This document shows, in pieces, positions 47,401-59,400 of a DNA stretch of 64,000 nt. Origin of the DNA: Diphasiastrum complanatum (lineage: Eukaryota > Streptophyta > Lycopodiopsida > Lycopodiales > Lycopodiaceae); the NCBI GenBank assembly GCA_029204225.1, contig CM055101.1, positions 44,330,180 through 44,394,179 of the forward strand. Direction: 5' to 3'. Position 1 is the stretch's first letter. Each line of letters begins with the position of its first letter. The position numbers and the translations under genes are program-made. Under the pieces are notes generated by a model, which searched no databases, was not told where the DNA came from, and saw nothing but the letters and a program-made list of their open reading frames with translations.

Positions 47401-50400
47401 TCAGAAAATCAGATCTGAAATTCAGCAATCAGGAAAGTGCTCTGATACCAAGTTATGATCAAAATCTCAGGTGTTGAATCAATGAAGCATAAAAGACAGC
47501 AATAGACTAAAGCCCTACAAGCAATAGACAAGACAATAGGTTCTCCCACGAAGAGCCCAAGCAATACCAATCAATAATCTGAAAAATGAGTGTACAAATG
47601 CCCCTATAAATACCCTACCAATGAACCCTAAAATAGGAATTCAAAAGTAAAGGGAGACAAAATGTGGAGGGAAAATAGTGCGCCCTCCTACGGGCCCCCA
47701 CTCCACATATAACCATATAATAAGGGCTCAAGGCCAATCAATGTCATAAAAAAGGACCCAGTGCGGGTCATAAGCATATAAAAAGGCTCTGGGGCCTGTA
47801 CATGACTAATATAAAATGCGTAACCAGAAATATACATAACCAACAGTAAATGTAAAGAGGCCTGCGGAATATATGCAGAGTAGCCCAATAGGCCTGTATC
47901 ATGTGGTCCGTAACTGCTCTATACATCCATCATCTTTATTCACAAATGATGGCACATCCACCATCCAATGACCTTCACAAAGTTTTGATCATGATGCAGC
48001 AGCAGGGGTAGCTTCAGGATCACATGTGGGGCCTAGTATAGGTGCAAGTGTAGCATGGGCAGGCTATGGTTTAGGTCCAGTACGCAGTCCAGGCTCCTCC
48101 AGTTCCAGCCGTAGCAGCAGGGTCTAGTTCAGGTCCACTCGTATCACGTGAGGCAGCTAGATCAACAGTAGGTCCTTCTGGTCCCAGATCCTACCAGAGA
48201 GGGATGGAGAGATCTAGCATCTCATGACACTCCAAGCTCAGACACTCCCACACTCCATGCGTCATACTTGCAGCAGAGAGAGGTTATGCCTAGGCACTAG
48301 CAGACCCTCGAGCGTTCTAGGTGGTGGAGAGAGCTGCATGCCCAAAGTGCCTGACAGGTTGGACGATTTTTCTACAAGTGTGGCATTCCCTTTGTCATTG
48401 CTGACACCTAGACATTCACGGAGCTTATGACTTTAGTCGCATCAGTGGACTCTTCATGGAGGCCTCCCAGGAGAGAGGCATTGCGAGGGAGCCTTCGTCA
48501 GGAGGAGCAGACCATCACACGAGAGCTGAGTTCTATTCGCACAGCGGGGTAGAGGTATGAATCCTACACCCTTACTTTTTGCATGTGTTTCATTTTGTGA
48601 GTATTTGCATATGGTTGATGGATGTGTTGTGGCTGGTATGGATGCACGATATTGAGTGATGGATGGACCGACATTCGTCGGCAAATTATCATCAATATTT
48701 TGGTTTCTTGCTCACTTGGCACAATCTTCGTATGTGGTGTGGATGCCACTCGAGGTGTTGTTTCCATCACTGCCAAGTTCATATACGAGGCATTCATCGC
48801 TGTCATTGATGAGATTGGGGTGGAACACGTGGTTCAAGTTGTCACAAACAACGCCGTGAATTGCAGATAGATGGGTGAGAGATTTTGATGAGAGAGCGCT
48901 CCATTATCATGTAAACATCATGTGCTACACATTGCATTGATCTTATCATCCACGACCTCTGCGCACTTGCATGGATGCATCAGGTATAATGTTCTTCATG
49001 TGCTTTATCACCTTCTATGCTTACCGCGTTGCTCTATGCTCCTAACTATTCTCGACCATTATTTGAACTTTCTGTTGGATGTTTGGATGCAGATCAGTTC
49101 ACAGGCCTTGCGTGTGTTCAGCTTTGTCACCTGGACCGTGTTTGGAGAGGAGTTTTGGACACGGGCAGCGAAGTTTGTGGAGGTCCTGCGACCCATTTTT
49201 TGTGCGTTGTGCTTGGTAGACTATGAGGGTTGCACTCTCGCACTCATTTATGAGTTCATGGACTGCATTGGTGAGGGGATTCAAAGGTCGGACTTGGAAG
49301 CTGACATGTATCGCTTTCCAGTATCTTGTACTTCATCTAACTCAAGTTTGTTGCATTTCCACATTTCTTTTGTGCTATGACACACTCACGATTACTGATT
49401 GTAACATGTCTTTCGTAGGAAGCAGGAGATTCTGTAGATCTAGCAGGCCAGATGGGACTACTTGCACCGGCCCATCCATGTCGTAGCCCACATGTTGCAC
49501 CCATTGTGGTGCAATACCAGACATGAGAATGACACGGAGCTCCACTTAGGATGGGTGGAGTACACCAAGGATGTATGGCCAGAGGCCCTGGTATATGTTC
49601 ATACCGCTTAGTCCTTTAGTCATATCTGTAGTCAATGCATGTGTGTACAACCAATGAATTATGTGGACTAACGCGTGTTGTGATTCTTTTTCCAACAGGC
49701 ACAATGTAAAATAGCTTTTTATGTATTCAATCTTGCAAAATAACTTTTCAACTAAAAGCTGACTTATAACTTAGATTACAAATAAACTTTTGATTCATAT
49801 ACTTTTAGAAGTACAAAGCATTACAAAGTTTTGCAAGATTTCTTAGAGTTTACGTTCACTTCACAAAGCTTCACTTTACAAAGCTAAGAAAACTTTGTAA
49901 ACCTTAAGATAATAGTTTCACGTGTACTTTTGAAGTACAAGATTCAAAGCTTTGTATAATAAATAGCAAAAAAATCTTTGAAGATAGGTTCAATAGCTAG
50001 CAGCTATCACATCAATCAAAAAATATGCTTCAAAGCTCTCTCAAAAAAAACATGCTTGAGAGCCCTCCCACCCCTCGTACGGATGCTTGCAGCTACAGCA
50101 AAAAGCTGTTTACTGCAGCACGTGCTGTCTGCGTCAGCGCCAGATTGCCGTAAGGACTGCGCGCGCGTGGGCGCACATTTTTTTTTTTTTTTGCAACGTA
50201 AAAAACAAGTTTGCAAAAAAAATTTCCGACTTCTGACTCTCAAAACCAAGGCCAAAAAACAAAATTGGTTTCTAAATTTTTTAAAACCGCTAAAAAGGTA
50301 GAAAACCGACAAACTTCCACCATAGCTAGCAAAGGTGGTTCGTTTTCTATCAAAACAACCTCGGATTGAGACGAACCAAAAAGCGAAGTTGTTCAACTCG

Positions 50401-53400
50401 ATTCAATGAACACAACTAAACCTTCAGAAAACATCAACCAAAAGCTTAAACCAAGCAAAAACGTAAGTTAGAACGATTGCACCTTATACACAATGATTGG
50501 TGGGGCTGATACCAAAAGTGAGTGAGGTGTCAAATACAAGTGCATGAGGTGTGGGGAAGACTCAAAATGGACTAAAAATGATGTGGAGTTCATGGGTGAG
50601 GTGTATTAGTTTTTGAGAGTTGTTAGGATGAGTTGGAAGGTGAAGTAAGAGTGTAAGAGGGCGCCCCATTCTAGGTGTAAAGTAGCCTAGAAGCCATGTG
50701 GCAAGGTAGGTGGAAGTAGTTGGCACAAGGTTTAGACTTGGCCACTTTTACATATGGATTTTCTTTGTCACAACTTGGGAATTCACCCAAGTGCAATCTT
50801 ACTAGGGAAAAAGCCAAAGTATATGCCCATCTTATTTTGCATAATAATCATTAATTCATTGGCACTTTTTTTCCAGAGGTTGCCCATTCTCAATCATGGT
50901 GGAAAAGGGTCAATAGGGTGTTCAGTGCCTTGGCATGATCCCAATCTTTATAGACTCCTCCGAGCCTTCATTATAGACTTAGAAATAAGTCTTCTTTCTA
51001 GACTCCTCTGAGCCTTCATTATAGACTTAGAAATAAGCCTTCTTTCTAGGCTCCTATGAGCCTTCTTTATAATTGTCTTTAGCTTAAAAAGCTTCTTGTT
51101 CCTGTTCTTGTCCTTTAGGCACTTTCATGAGTACCTGCACACACCTTTAAAGAAAGGTCAGTCCTTAGAGGGCTTCTTATTCTTGTTCTTGTCCTTCAGG
51201 CACTTTCATGAGTACCTGCACATATCCTCAAAGAAAGGTCAGTTTTCATACCATCAGACATGGCTCATAGAAGGTTCTTAGTTCTACAGGTAGTAATACC
51301 TGCCACTCAAATCATTAAAGCAATAAGTTCATACAATATCCAAATAGAATAATGGTCATTGGTAGTTTCATGTCATCAAGGTCTATGTGAAGATGGAAGG
51401 GGCATTTTGCCTCTACAAATTACACCCCTCTGACTTATAAAGCGTTGTCCTCAACGAATATTTCTCAAATAAAAATCTAGTATTTTTGGATAATCTTAGA
51501 AGAAATCTTCTTCCATCCATCTTGCATCCATGGTTGGATGATTCTTTAACTTGAGGAGGTATAGTGTCGATGCTAATTCTTTTCTTCCATGTTTGATCTT
51601 GTGTATTAAGATTTGCTCGGGTTGAAGAATCTCTTCGGTTTCTTGATCTTCTTCAGATCTCTTGAGCTTTTTCTTTCATGGAATAAAATGAGCTTGCTTA
51701 CTGAATCTATCTAGGATAGTCCAAATTATTTCATTTCCATTCATGGTTTTAGATAGCCCAGAAACAAAATCCATAGTAAAGTGTTTCCTTGGGGATTCAA
51801 AAATGGGTAAAAGGTGAAGTAGTCTTGGAGTTTTCAATCCCCGTTCTTCCAATCTGGGTCATTGGCATACATAGTTTTTGATAGGAGTAAAGTTTTCATG
51901 ATTAGCTATGGAGATATGATTGATTTCTGGTATTCTTGAATAAAGCATTAGCAACCTTATTGTCTTTCTGGGTGTTGAATCAATTGAAAGTGGAAGGTAC
52001 AATGTAGTTGACCCACTCAAGATATTTTCATTTAATAAGTTGGTAAGTGAGAAAGTATCTAAGGCCTTAATGGTCAGAGAAATGCACACATGCAAAAGTT
52101 TCGAAGGACATAATGCATGCATGCATCCAGTTTTGGGGTGTTTGGTAGTGAAAATCATGGATCAAGATTATAAGATCATTATGGACAGTTCTTGATTGGT
52201 GGAAAGTCGAGTATGGGAGAAAACAAGCTTTATTTCATAATAAAAGAGTTGCTGGATTTTTGGTAGTAGTGGGCCGAGTAAGAGGAATGGCCAACTTTAG
52301 TTTATGGTAAATGGAGATGTAGCACAAGAGATATGGTGTAGATGGATATTGAAAAGAGAAGGGAGAGAGAGATATCCAAGAGGATTTCAGATTCCAAAGC
52401 CTCCAATCCAAATTTGGCATAACCTCCTTAAGCCAAAGCTTCAAGCTCCTTCTCCAAAGCACCTGTACACAATAACAAACAAAGAGGAAGAACTAGGAAG
52501 CATAATCTTGCAATCCTCCTGGTAGGGGGGCACATTTCCACTTATATAGAGAGTGGAGAAGCATTCCAAAGTGAGTGAGGTGTCAAATACAAGTGCATGA
52601 GGTGTGGGGAAGACTCAAAATGGACTAACGATGATGTGGAGTGCATGGGTGAGGTGTATTAGTTAGAGAGAGTGAATGGGTGAGCCGTATTAGTTTTTGA
52701 GAGTTGTTAGGATGAGTTGGAAGGTGAAGTAAGATTGTAAGAGGGCGCCCCATTCTAGGTGTAAAGTAGCTTAGAAGCCATGTGGCAAGGTAGGTGGAAG
52801 TAGTTGGCACAAGGTTTAGAGCACTTTTACATGTGGATTTTCTTTGTCACAACTTGGGAATTCGCCCAAGTGCAATCTTACTAGGGAAAAAGCCAAAGCA
52901 TATGCCCATCTTATTTTGCATAATAATCTTTAATTCATTGGCACTTCTTCTCTAGAGGTTGCCCATCCTCAATCATGGTGGAAAAGGGTCAATAGGGTGA
53001 TCAGTCCCTTGCATAGATGCAGCGAATCGCGATTCGCTGGGTCTGCGGTTTGCGGGTCGCAATTCGCGACCCAGAATCGCAAAAAAAAAAAAAAAAAAAA
53101 AACCCGGCCCCGACGGTAAGGCCTCTTCATGATTTGGCCTTCCAACTCTCCGAGTGAAAACACACTTTTTGGTGTTTCGCACTTGAAACAGTCGGCAAAC
53201 TACACAATCATAATCCCCTCGATCAAAGCTTTCATCTAATACCCATATTGCCTAAAAAAATTTCAAAAAAAATAAAAAATATCGATTCTACACGATTTTG
53301 GGAAAATCCCGAATCGCGATTCTGGATCGCGATTCAGAATCGCACTGCAGCTATGGTCCCTTGGCCTAATCCCAATCTTTTGCAAATTTTTTTAGGCATT

Positions 53401-56400
53401 TTTTTCTTTTTTTTTTAACAGAAGGGGGCAGGTGGGTGCCAGAACCCTCTGATAATTAATTTTGGTGGGGGGTAGGGGGAGGAAAATTGTTTTTATTTCG
53501 TTTTGGGGATGTGGGACAGTGAGGGGAGGGGCCTGTATTTTTTTTTATTGTTTTTGAAAAAAAAAATTTAAAAAATGCTAGACGCGTCCGGATCCTGACA
53601 CACCCCTGAGGCATCCGCGTTCAGAAGCGGGCGCGGACGCGCGTCCACGCCCAGGGTCCGCTTCCTTAGATATTATTATATATATATATATTTATTTATT
53701 TATTTTAATTTTATATATAGCTTTATTATTACCTTACTTAAATACGTATGAAGGTAAAGTACTCCTTAAAACTATGTCACATCAATCTATAGATAGAATA
53801 AGAAAATAAATTGATGAAGGATCTGATATTTTTCATTGCTTGTTGACACTTTGTTACATGCAAGTAATTGCAAATAATGTGCTTTTGTAGTTTTACCAAA
53901 GTTGAGCTCACTTGGTTTTCATGATTTGTTAGGCTTGAAGTACAAATGGTAAAGAAATAGAATATTGTCACTAGGAGAGAATCAAGCAAGTTGTCTAATG
54001 TTCCAAGTAGTCAAGCCCATGCAATAGCTTTGCGGTTGTAACAATGTCAAAAATAAGACATGGGCCATTTTATTTGGTAACTACGGAACTTAATTGTATT
54101 GGAAGTTGATTGTCAATCTATTTGACCCCAAAAACACATTTTTTATTGCTTGCAGGTCTCCTCATGAAACAAGTATTTGCATGGTGAGTTCAATGATATC
54201 CTAGTTGACTTCTTTTGCTTGTTATAAGGTTTCAATTTTAGCCTTCTGCAAGATATGGTTGTTTTCAATTGTGATCAAACAAACTTTATGCATTTGTGGT
54301 TCATATTTTAAATACCTAAAAGTGAGAACCTAATACCTTCATCAATAATTGCTTATTAATAGCGTGCTAGCTCATCATAATAGCTAGGCTATGAGCTACT
54401 TCAACTTAATCAAATTTAGAGTCTAGACTCATGTTCAAGTATCCCCATGCTATCACTGAAATTTACCATGCTCTAATTGCACCTTATACTTGGTTATATA
54501 CAAGATCAGATGTTTCATGACCCAACTCGGTTGTATGCTTTATGACAATCTTAATAATTTACAACCTTGGACCTTTTCAGTAGTTAATCAAGGGTGGAAT
54601 CATGTACGATAGTTGTTGGGTCATTTCTTTAGAATCGTACAATTCCTTTTAGACGTCTATTTTTAAGCTTAGAAGCCTGTTCCGACCAAAATGGGTCGGA
54701 ACGTTCCGTACGTTCCGGAACGTTCCTGGTCGGAACAATATTCATATAAATTTAATTAATTTAATTATTTATATGAATTAAATCCTTAGTAAAAAAACGT
54801 ATTTTTTTTTGTTGAGGGCATCGTTCCAGAACGCATTCCGTTCCGGAACAAGCAACTAAGTTTTTAAGTATACATGACTTTCCACTTATATAACTAGAAT
54901 TGAGGAACTTTTACCAACTAAGAGATGGTAGGGAAGCATATGCAAGCACTAGTGTTGTTGGAACGTTTAAGTAGATGACAATGCTGTGAACCAATTCTGC
55001 GAGGTATTTCTAAGCAATTTATGGAAAGCCTACTTGTGTTGGGAGTTAATTGGCCAGTGCTATGTACATGCGTGTGCACATAATTATGCATTACGTCCAA
55101 TTTGACGCAATAAGACTAGAAGCTAGACAAAGTTCAAGGTTGAGGATTCCACATTGTGTCCAAGCTTTCTTCCTTTCTTGCTATTAATGTAATGGTCATA
55201 CAGCAAACTTGTGTTGGTCTTGAATATCTTATTAAATGTATGTGATAGATCGATTTATATTATGTTTCCTACATAATATCTAAATTGGTTAGATGAATCC
55301 ACGCCCACCAATGTATCAATCAACAAGGTAAGTGCACTACCCGGAATTGCAACAAGTTGGGACATGGAATTCTGGAATTGAAATTTTGTATTTGCCAAGC
55401 TCTTTGCAAGAACTTTGGCACGATTTTTATGTCGAGGGCTTTTACAATTTTTTTTGCTTGAATGTAAGGCAAACAGTCTGTCAATTGATTGGGGACAGAT
55501 GACTAATAATTCTTGGTGAAAACAGGTCCACCGATTTATTGCTAAACCTGATTGCTTTTCAAGCCTTTTTTGTGTTTGCTTTCAAGTATAAGGCAATTTT
55601 TTTTCATTACTCCTTTCAAATTTGCAAATTGGTGTCCTATTTATTCTATCGCATAATCTTTCCTGATTAATGGAGTTGATTGCCATACAACGATTTTGTC
55701 ATGGCATCAATGAATGTCTGTGAAATCAGAAAAAACGTAAGGGGTTGGTAAGGAAGTATTGGGGGGGGAGGGGATTGATAAATGGTTATTTCTTTTTGAA
55801 TTGCTTTTCTAGGTTATTTCTTCTTAGCAATGTGTATAGGTATGTTTTTCTTTCCTACGAGAAATTTTTTTTGCTGTAATTCCCAGGTACTGGGAATTCA
55901 TGTCTTTTCTCCATAATATAAACCACGTTTGTGTTAACTAAAGTAACCTAGGCCTTTCTTGTTGCTTATGTTTATGTATTATGTAATCGAAAATGCATAA
56001 CATGCAAAAGATGGGGTTTTTTTTTTTAACGAGTTATGCTAGTTATTTTTGCATAACATTTTGCTAATTAAGCTTTAATTTTCCCATAGGAAAATGGATG
56101 AGGAGTTCCCTGTCGCTGGAGATGTGAATTCTTTTATCTCCCGAAGTCCGAACAGTTTCTCCATTTTTGGAGAATTGACCAACACTAGCTAACTAATTGA
56201 CACTTGAACTAAAGTTGTTTGGATCCCCACCAATCAAATAAGCAACACGATAATGAAATGCAATATCTTTTATAGTAAATCTGATTGTTCAGCTATAGAT
56301 TTTAAGAATCATTCATTGATATGTAAAGATTTGAATGGTAATAATGTGTCTATTTCTAGAGAGACTAATGTATTCCCATCATTGAGGATTTCATTGGCTG

Positions 56401-59400
56401 AATCAATGGAAAAATTAAATGATTCCGACTATCAATTGTTTCATCTTGTTTTAGAGTCTAGATTGCATTGTGATTTTGTAAGTAATTTTGATGTGAATGT
56501 GTTTTTCAATTGCAACACTAAGAATTCTCGTCAAGAAGAACAAGTAGTGCAGGACTTAAAACAATAATTTAAGGATACATTCAGATGATGTGTCAAAGAC
56601 CAGTTTTAGAACTCGGTTTGGCCATTATGAGTTCTTGGTTTTACCTTTTGGGTTGACCAGAGGGTTGGCCCATTACAAAAAGTGAAGAAGCTATCTGATG
56701 CACAAATCAGATATACTACTCATGAAAAGGAGTTATTTGTCGTGATCCATGCATTGAAAATATGGAGACACTACCTATGGTGGTAACTTTGTGGTGAATA
56801 TAGATCACCAACCATTGAAGTATTGGGCAGAACTCATGCAGGAATTTGATTTGAAGTGCGTTATATCAAGGGTACCACCAATAGGGCAGCAAATGCACTT
56901 AGTCGGATAGGTGAAGTGAACTTTCATTCGTTTAGATTGGCACGGATATTCATATTTCCTTCAGCGGTCTATTTGAAGAAGACCTACATTTTGGACCAAT
57001 TTGGAGAAAAGTTCCAGCAAACTCATCAAGCAAGATTGATTTACAAGGTGATCAGTCTAGGGAGAACCATGAAGGGAGTTTGAATGATTTCTCTATCTAT
57101 AATAGACTTTTGTTCAGGAAAGAAAAAATTTGTGTGTCGGGCCGATATGGATTAAGAACGAAATTCTTTTTTAATGTCATGATGCACCTTGTGCTAGACA
57201 TCTAGACATACATCGTACAATGGACATCTAGTATGAATAGATTTTTATTGGCCAAAACTGAAACCCTTTGTAAAATTCTACATGTTGAAATGTGACCAGT
57301 GCCAGTGCAATAAGACCAAGCATCTTAAAGTTGGAGGTCTGTTACATCCATTGGAAATTTCCAATAAGAAAATGGGATAGTATATCGATGGATTTCGTGG
57401 TTGGATTACCTAGAACAAATAAATAGAATCATGCAATTTGGATATTGGTCGACCATCTTACCTAATTGACTACGCTTATTCCGATAAAAATCACTGTGAA
57501 GGCTTTCGATTTAGCTCAAATTTTTGGAGCGTCCATTTAGGCTATACGGACTACCAAGTGACATTGTGAGTGATCATGATCTGAAATTCCCGGTCTCTTT
57601 TGGTCGGTTGTATTCGCTAAATTAGAGATGTCTTTGAGCTTTAGTTCTTCCGATCATCCTGAATCGGATGGTTAGACGGAAAGAACTAATCAGACGATTG
57701 AGCAAATGTTGTGTGCATATGTCTCCCGACGACAATCTCATTAGGAGAAATACCTACCTTTGATTGAATTTTTTTATAGTAGCAGTAAGCATTCGGCTAT
57801 TGGATATAGCCCATTTATGCTTATGTATGGCTTTCAACCTAGATCACCTATTTCTACAAAAACTTGAGCGATAAAGTTTTAGAAGGTAGCTGATTTCTTG
57901 CACAATATGCAAGAAATGCTACAAGCTGCACGTGAGAATTTCCAAACTTACCCAAGACAGGACAAACATTATGGCTAATCTAAAGAGATCGGCTTGAAAT
58001 TTAGGAAGGAGATTGGGTGTATTTGTGAATTCCGAAGGATTCTACTGCAATGTGTATCGGCAAGCATTACAAAATTGTCCACTCGTTATAGAGGACAATA
58101 TAAATTATCAAAAAAGATTGGATCTTTGGTTTACCGATTAGAACTCCCAGAAGGAACTCAAGTACACCCAATATTTCACGTTAGTCGACTTAAGAAAAGT
58201 CTACTTGACTCTTTTTTGTACTTACGTTATTTTATCATTGTAAGCAAAACTCCAATAGTGGCAAATACATCTCCCACTGAGTTTGCTTATTCCCAACAAA
58301 CGCCCTCAGTTTGGTTAACTCTCTCAGTCTGACCCGTTAGATCATGCGGTCATCTTATTCATTCTTTTAAAGTCAACACAAAGGCGATTGCCTCCATCCT
58401 TTTTCCAGACTAAAAGGACTGGTGCTCCCCAAGGAGACTTACTAGGTCTAATGTGACCCATCCTAAGATACTCCTGAAGTTGCCTAGCGATGTCATGCTC
58501 TTCCGTCAAGTTGACCCTGTAAGTAAACATCGATACAGGGGCACTACTGGGAAGCAGCTTCGGTCTCCACTCCTAGAAGGAGGTATGCCTTCAAGTAGAC
58601 ACTCAAGAAAAACATCAGCAAATTCCTGCTTAAGCCTCCTAAATACCCTACCTTAATGTGAATCCTCATCTAAAGGGTTATTAAGAGGTACACTTAAAGG
58701 CATTTGTGACAAACCAATGTTTAGACTCTAAATAACATGCTAATTTACATAAGTAACATCTTTCAGAATACATAAACAAACATATAAACTCATAATCTTC
58801 CAAACATTCATAAATTTTCAAAGGTAGCTGAGGAATAATCTGGTCTCTCCACCATCTTCACCACATACTTGTGATTACTTGGCACCATGGCCACCAATTT
58901 TGAATTAACAAAATTATGAGCAGAATCATCATCAAATAATATATTCACAACTTGGCATCCCACGAGTCATGGGAGCCATAAACGATTGTATTAAAACAAC
59001 AGTTTTCACAAACTGTTAGATCTTCAAGGCTCTACAGTTGGTTACACTACACATGCTAATATTCTTTAGGAAGCCCAAAAATAAAATGTAATTTAATCAA
59101 CATGGGATCGATTCGATTTACAAACCAAGGCAACACTTCTTGAAATTCTTGCAAATAGGCATCTAACGGCCTATTCCCCATCTCTATAGTAGCAAATCAA
59201 TGACAATGTTCAATATCATCGAGGACCGACAAAAATGCCACTTTGAAGGCATCTTGAAAAGCGTCCCATGTGGTAGAGGCATTGGCCCTATCCTTAAGAT
59301 CTTACCACCATGTAAATGCCTTCTTGTATAAAACCATGAGAGCAGTGGCAATCTTAGTACTGTCCGGTGAATCGTGCATGGAAAAATGACTATTTCATCG

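Larger units (their letters stand above)
41565..47915 (-). mobile_element. full-length Ty3/gypsy chromovirus, 6.35 kb
   Basis: Two 465-bp LTRs (41,565-42,029 and 47,451-47,915) enclose, on the minus strand, a primer site, leader, gag, protease, reverse transcriptase, RNase H, integrase and chromodomain. The flanks carry the 5-bp duplication GCTCT at 41,560-41,564 and 47,916-47,920, so this is one complete insertion. The LTRs differ at about ten positions (near 2%) by eye, so it is fairly young, yet frameshifts and a stop in gag-pol make it defective. The chromodomain places it among chromoviruses. Confidence 0.95.
50481..53377 (-). mobile_element. internally deleted gypsy element with two LTR-like ends
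   Basis: The blocks 50,481-50,950 and 52,459-53,011 plus 53,356-53,377 are copies of each other (shared GTGAGTGAGGTGTCAAATAC, GGGCGCCCCATTCTAGGTGT, TAATAATCxTTAATTCATTGG), as expected of two LTRs. On the minus strand CCACTCTCTATATAAGTGG supplies a TATA motif near 52,541. The interior (51,440-52,110) reads on the minus strand as gypsy pol debris: [34 protein letters not shown], then a jump to chromodomain-like [14 protein letters not shown]. Most of gag-pol is deleted. LTR ends and target duplication were not resolved. Confidence 0.7.

Noticed and set aside
48220-48430. Open frame as an independent gene
   Set aside because: It overlaps the N-terminal part of the hAT remnant in another frame and has no motif.
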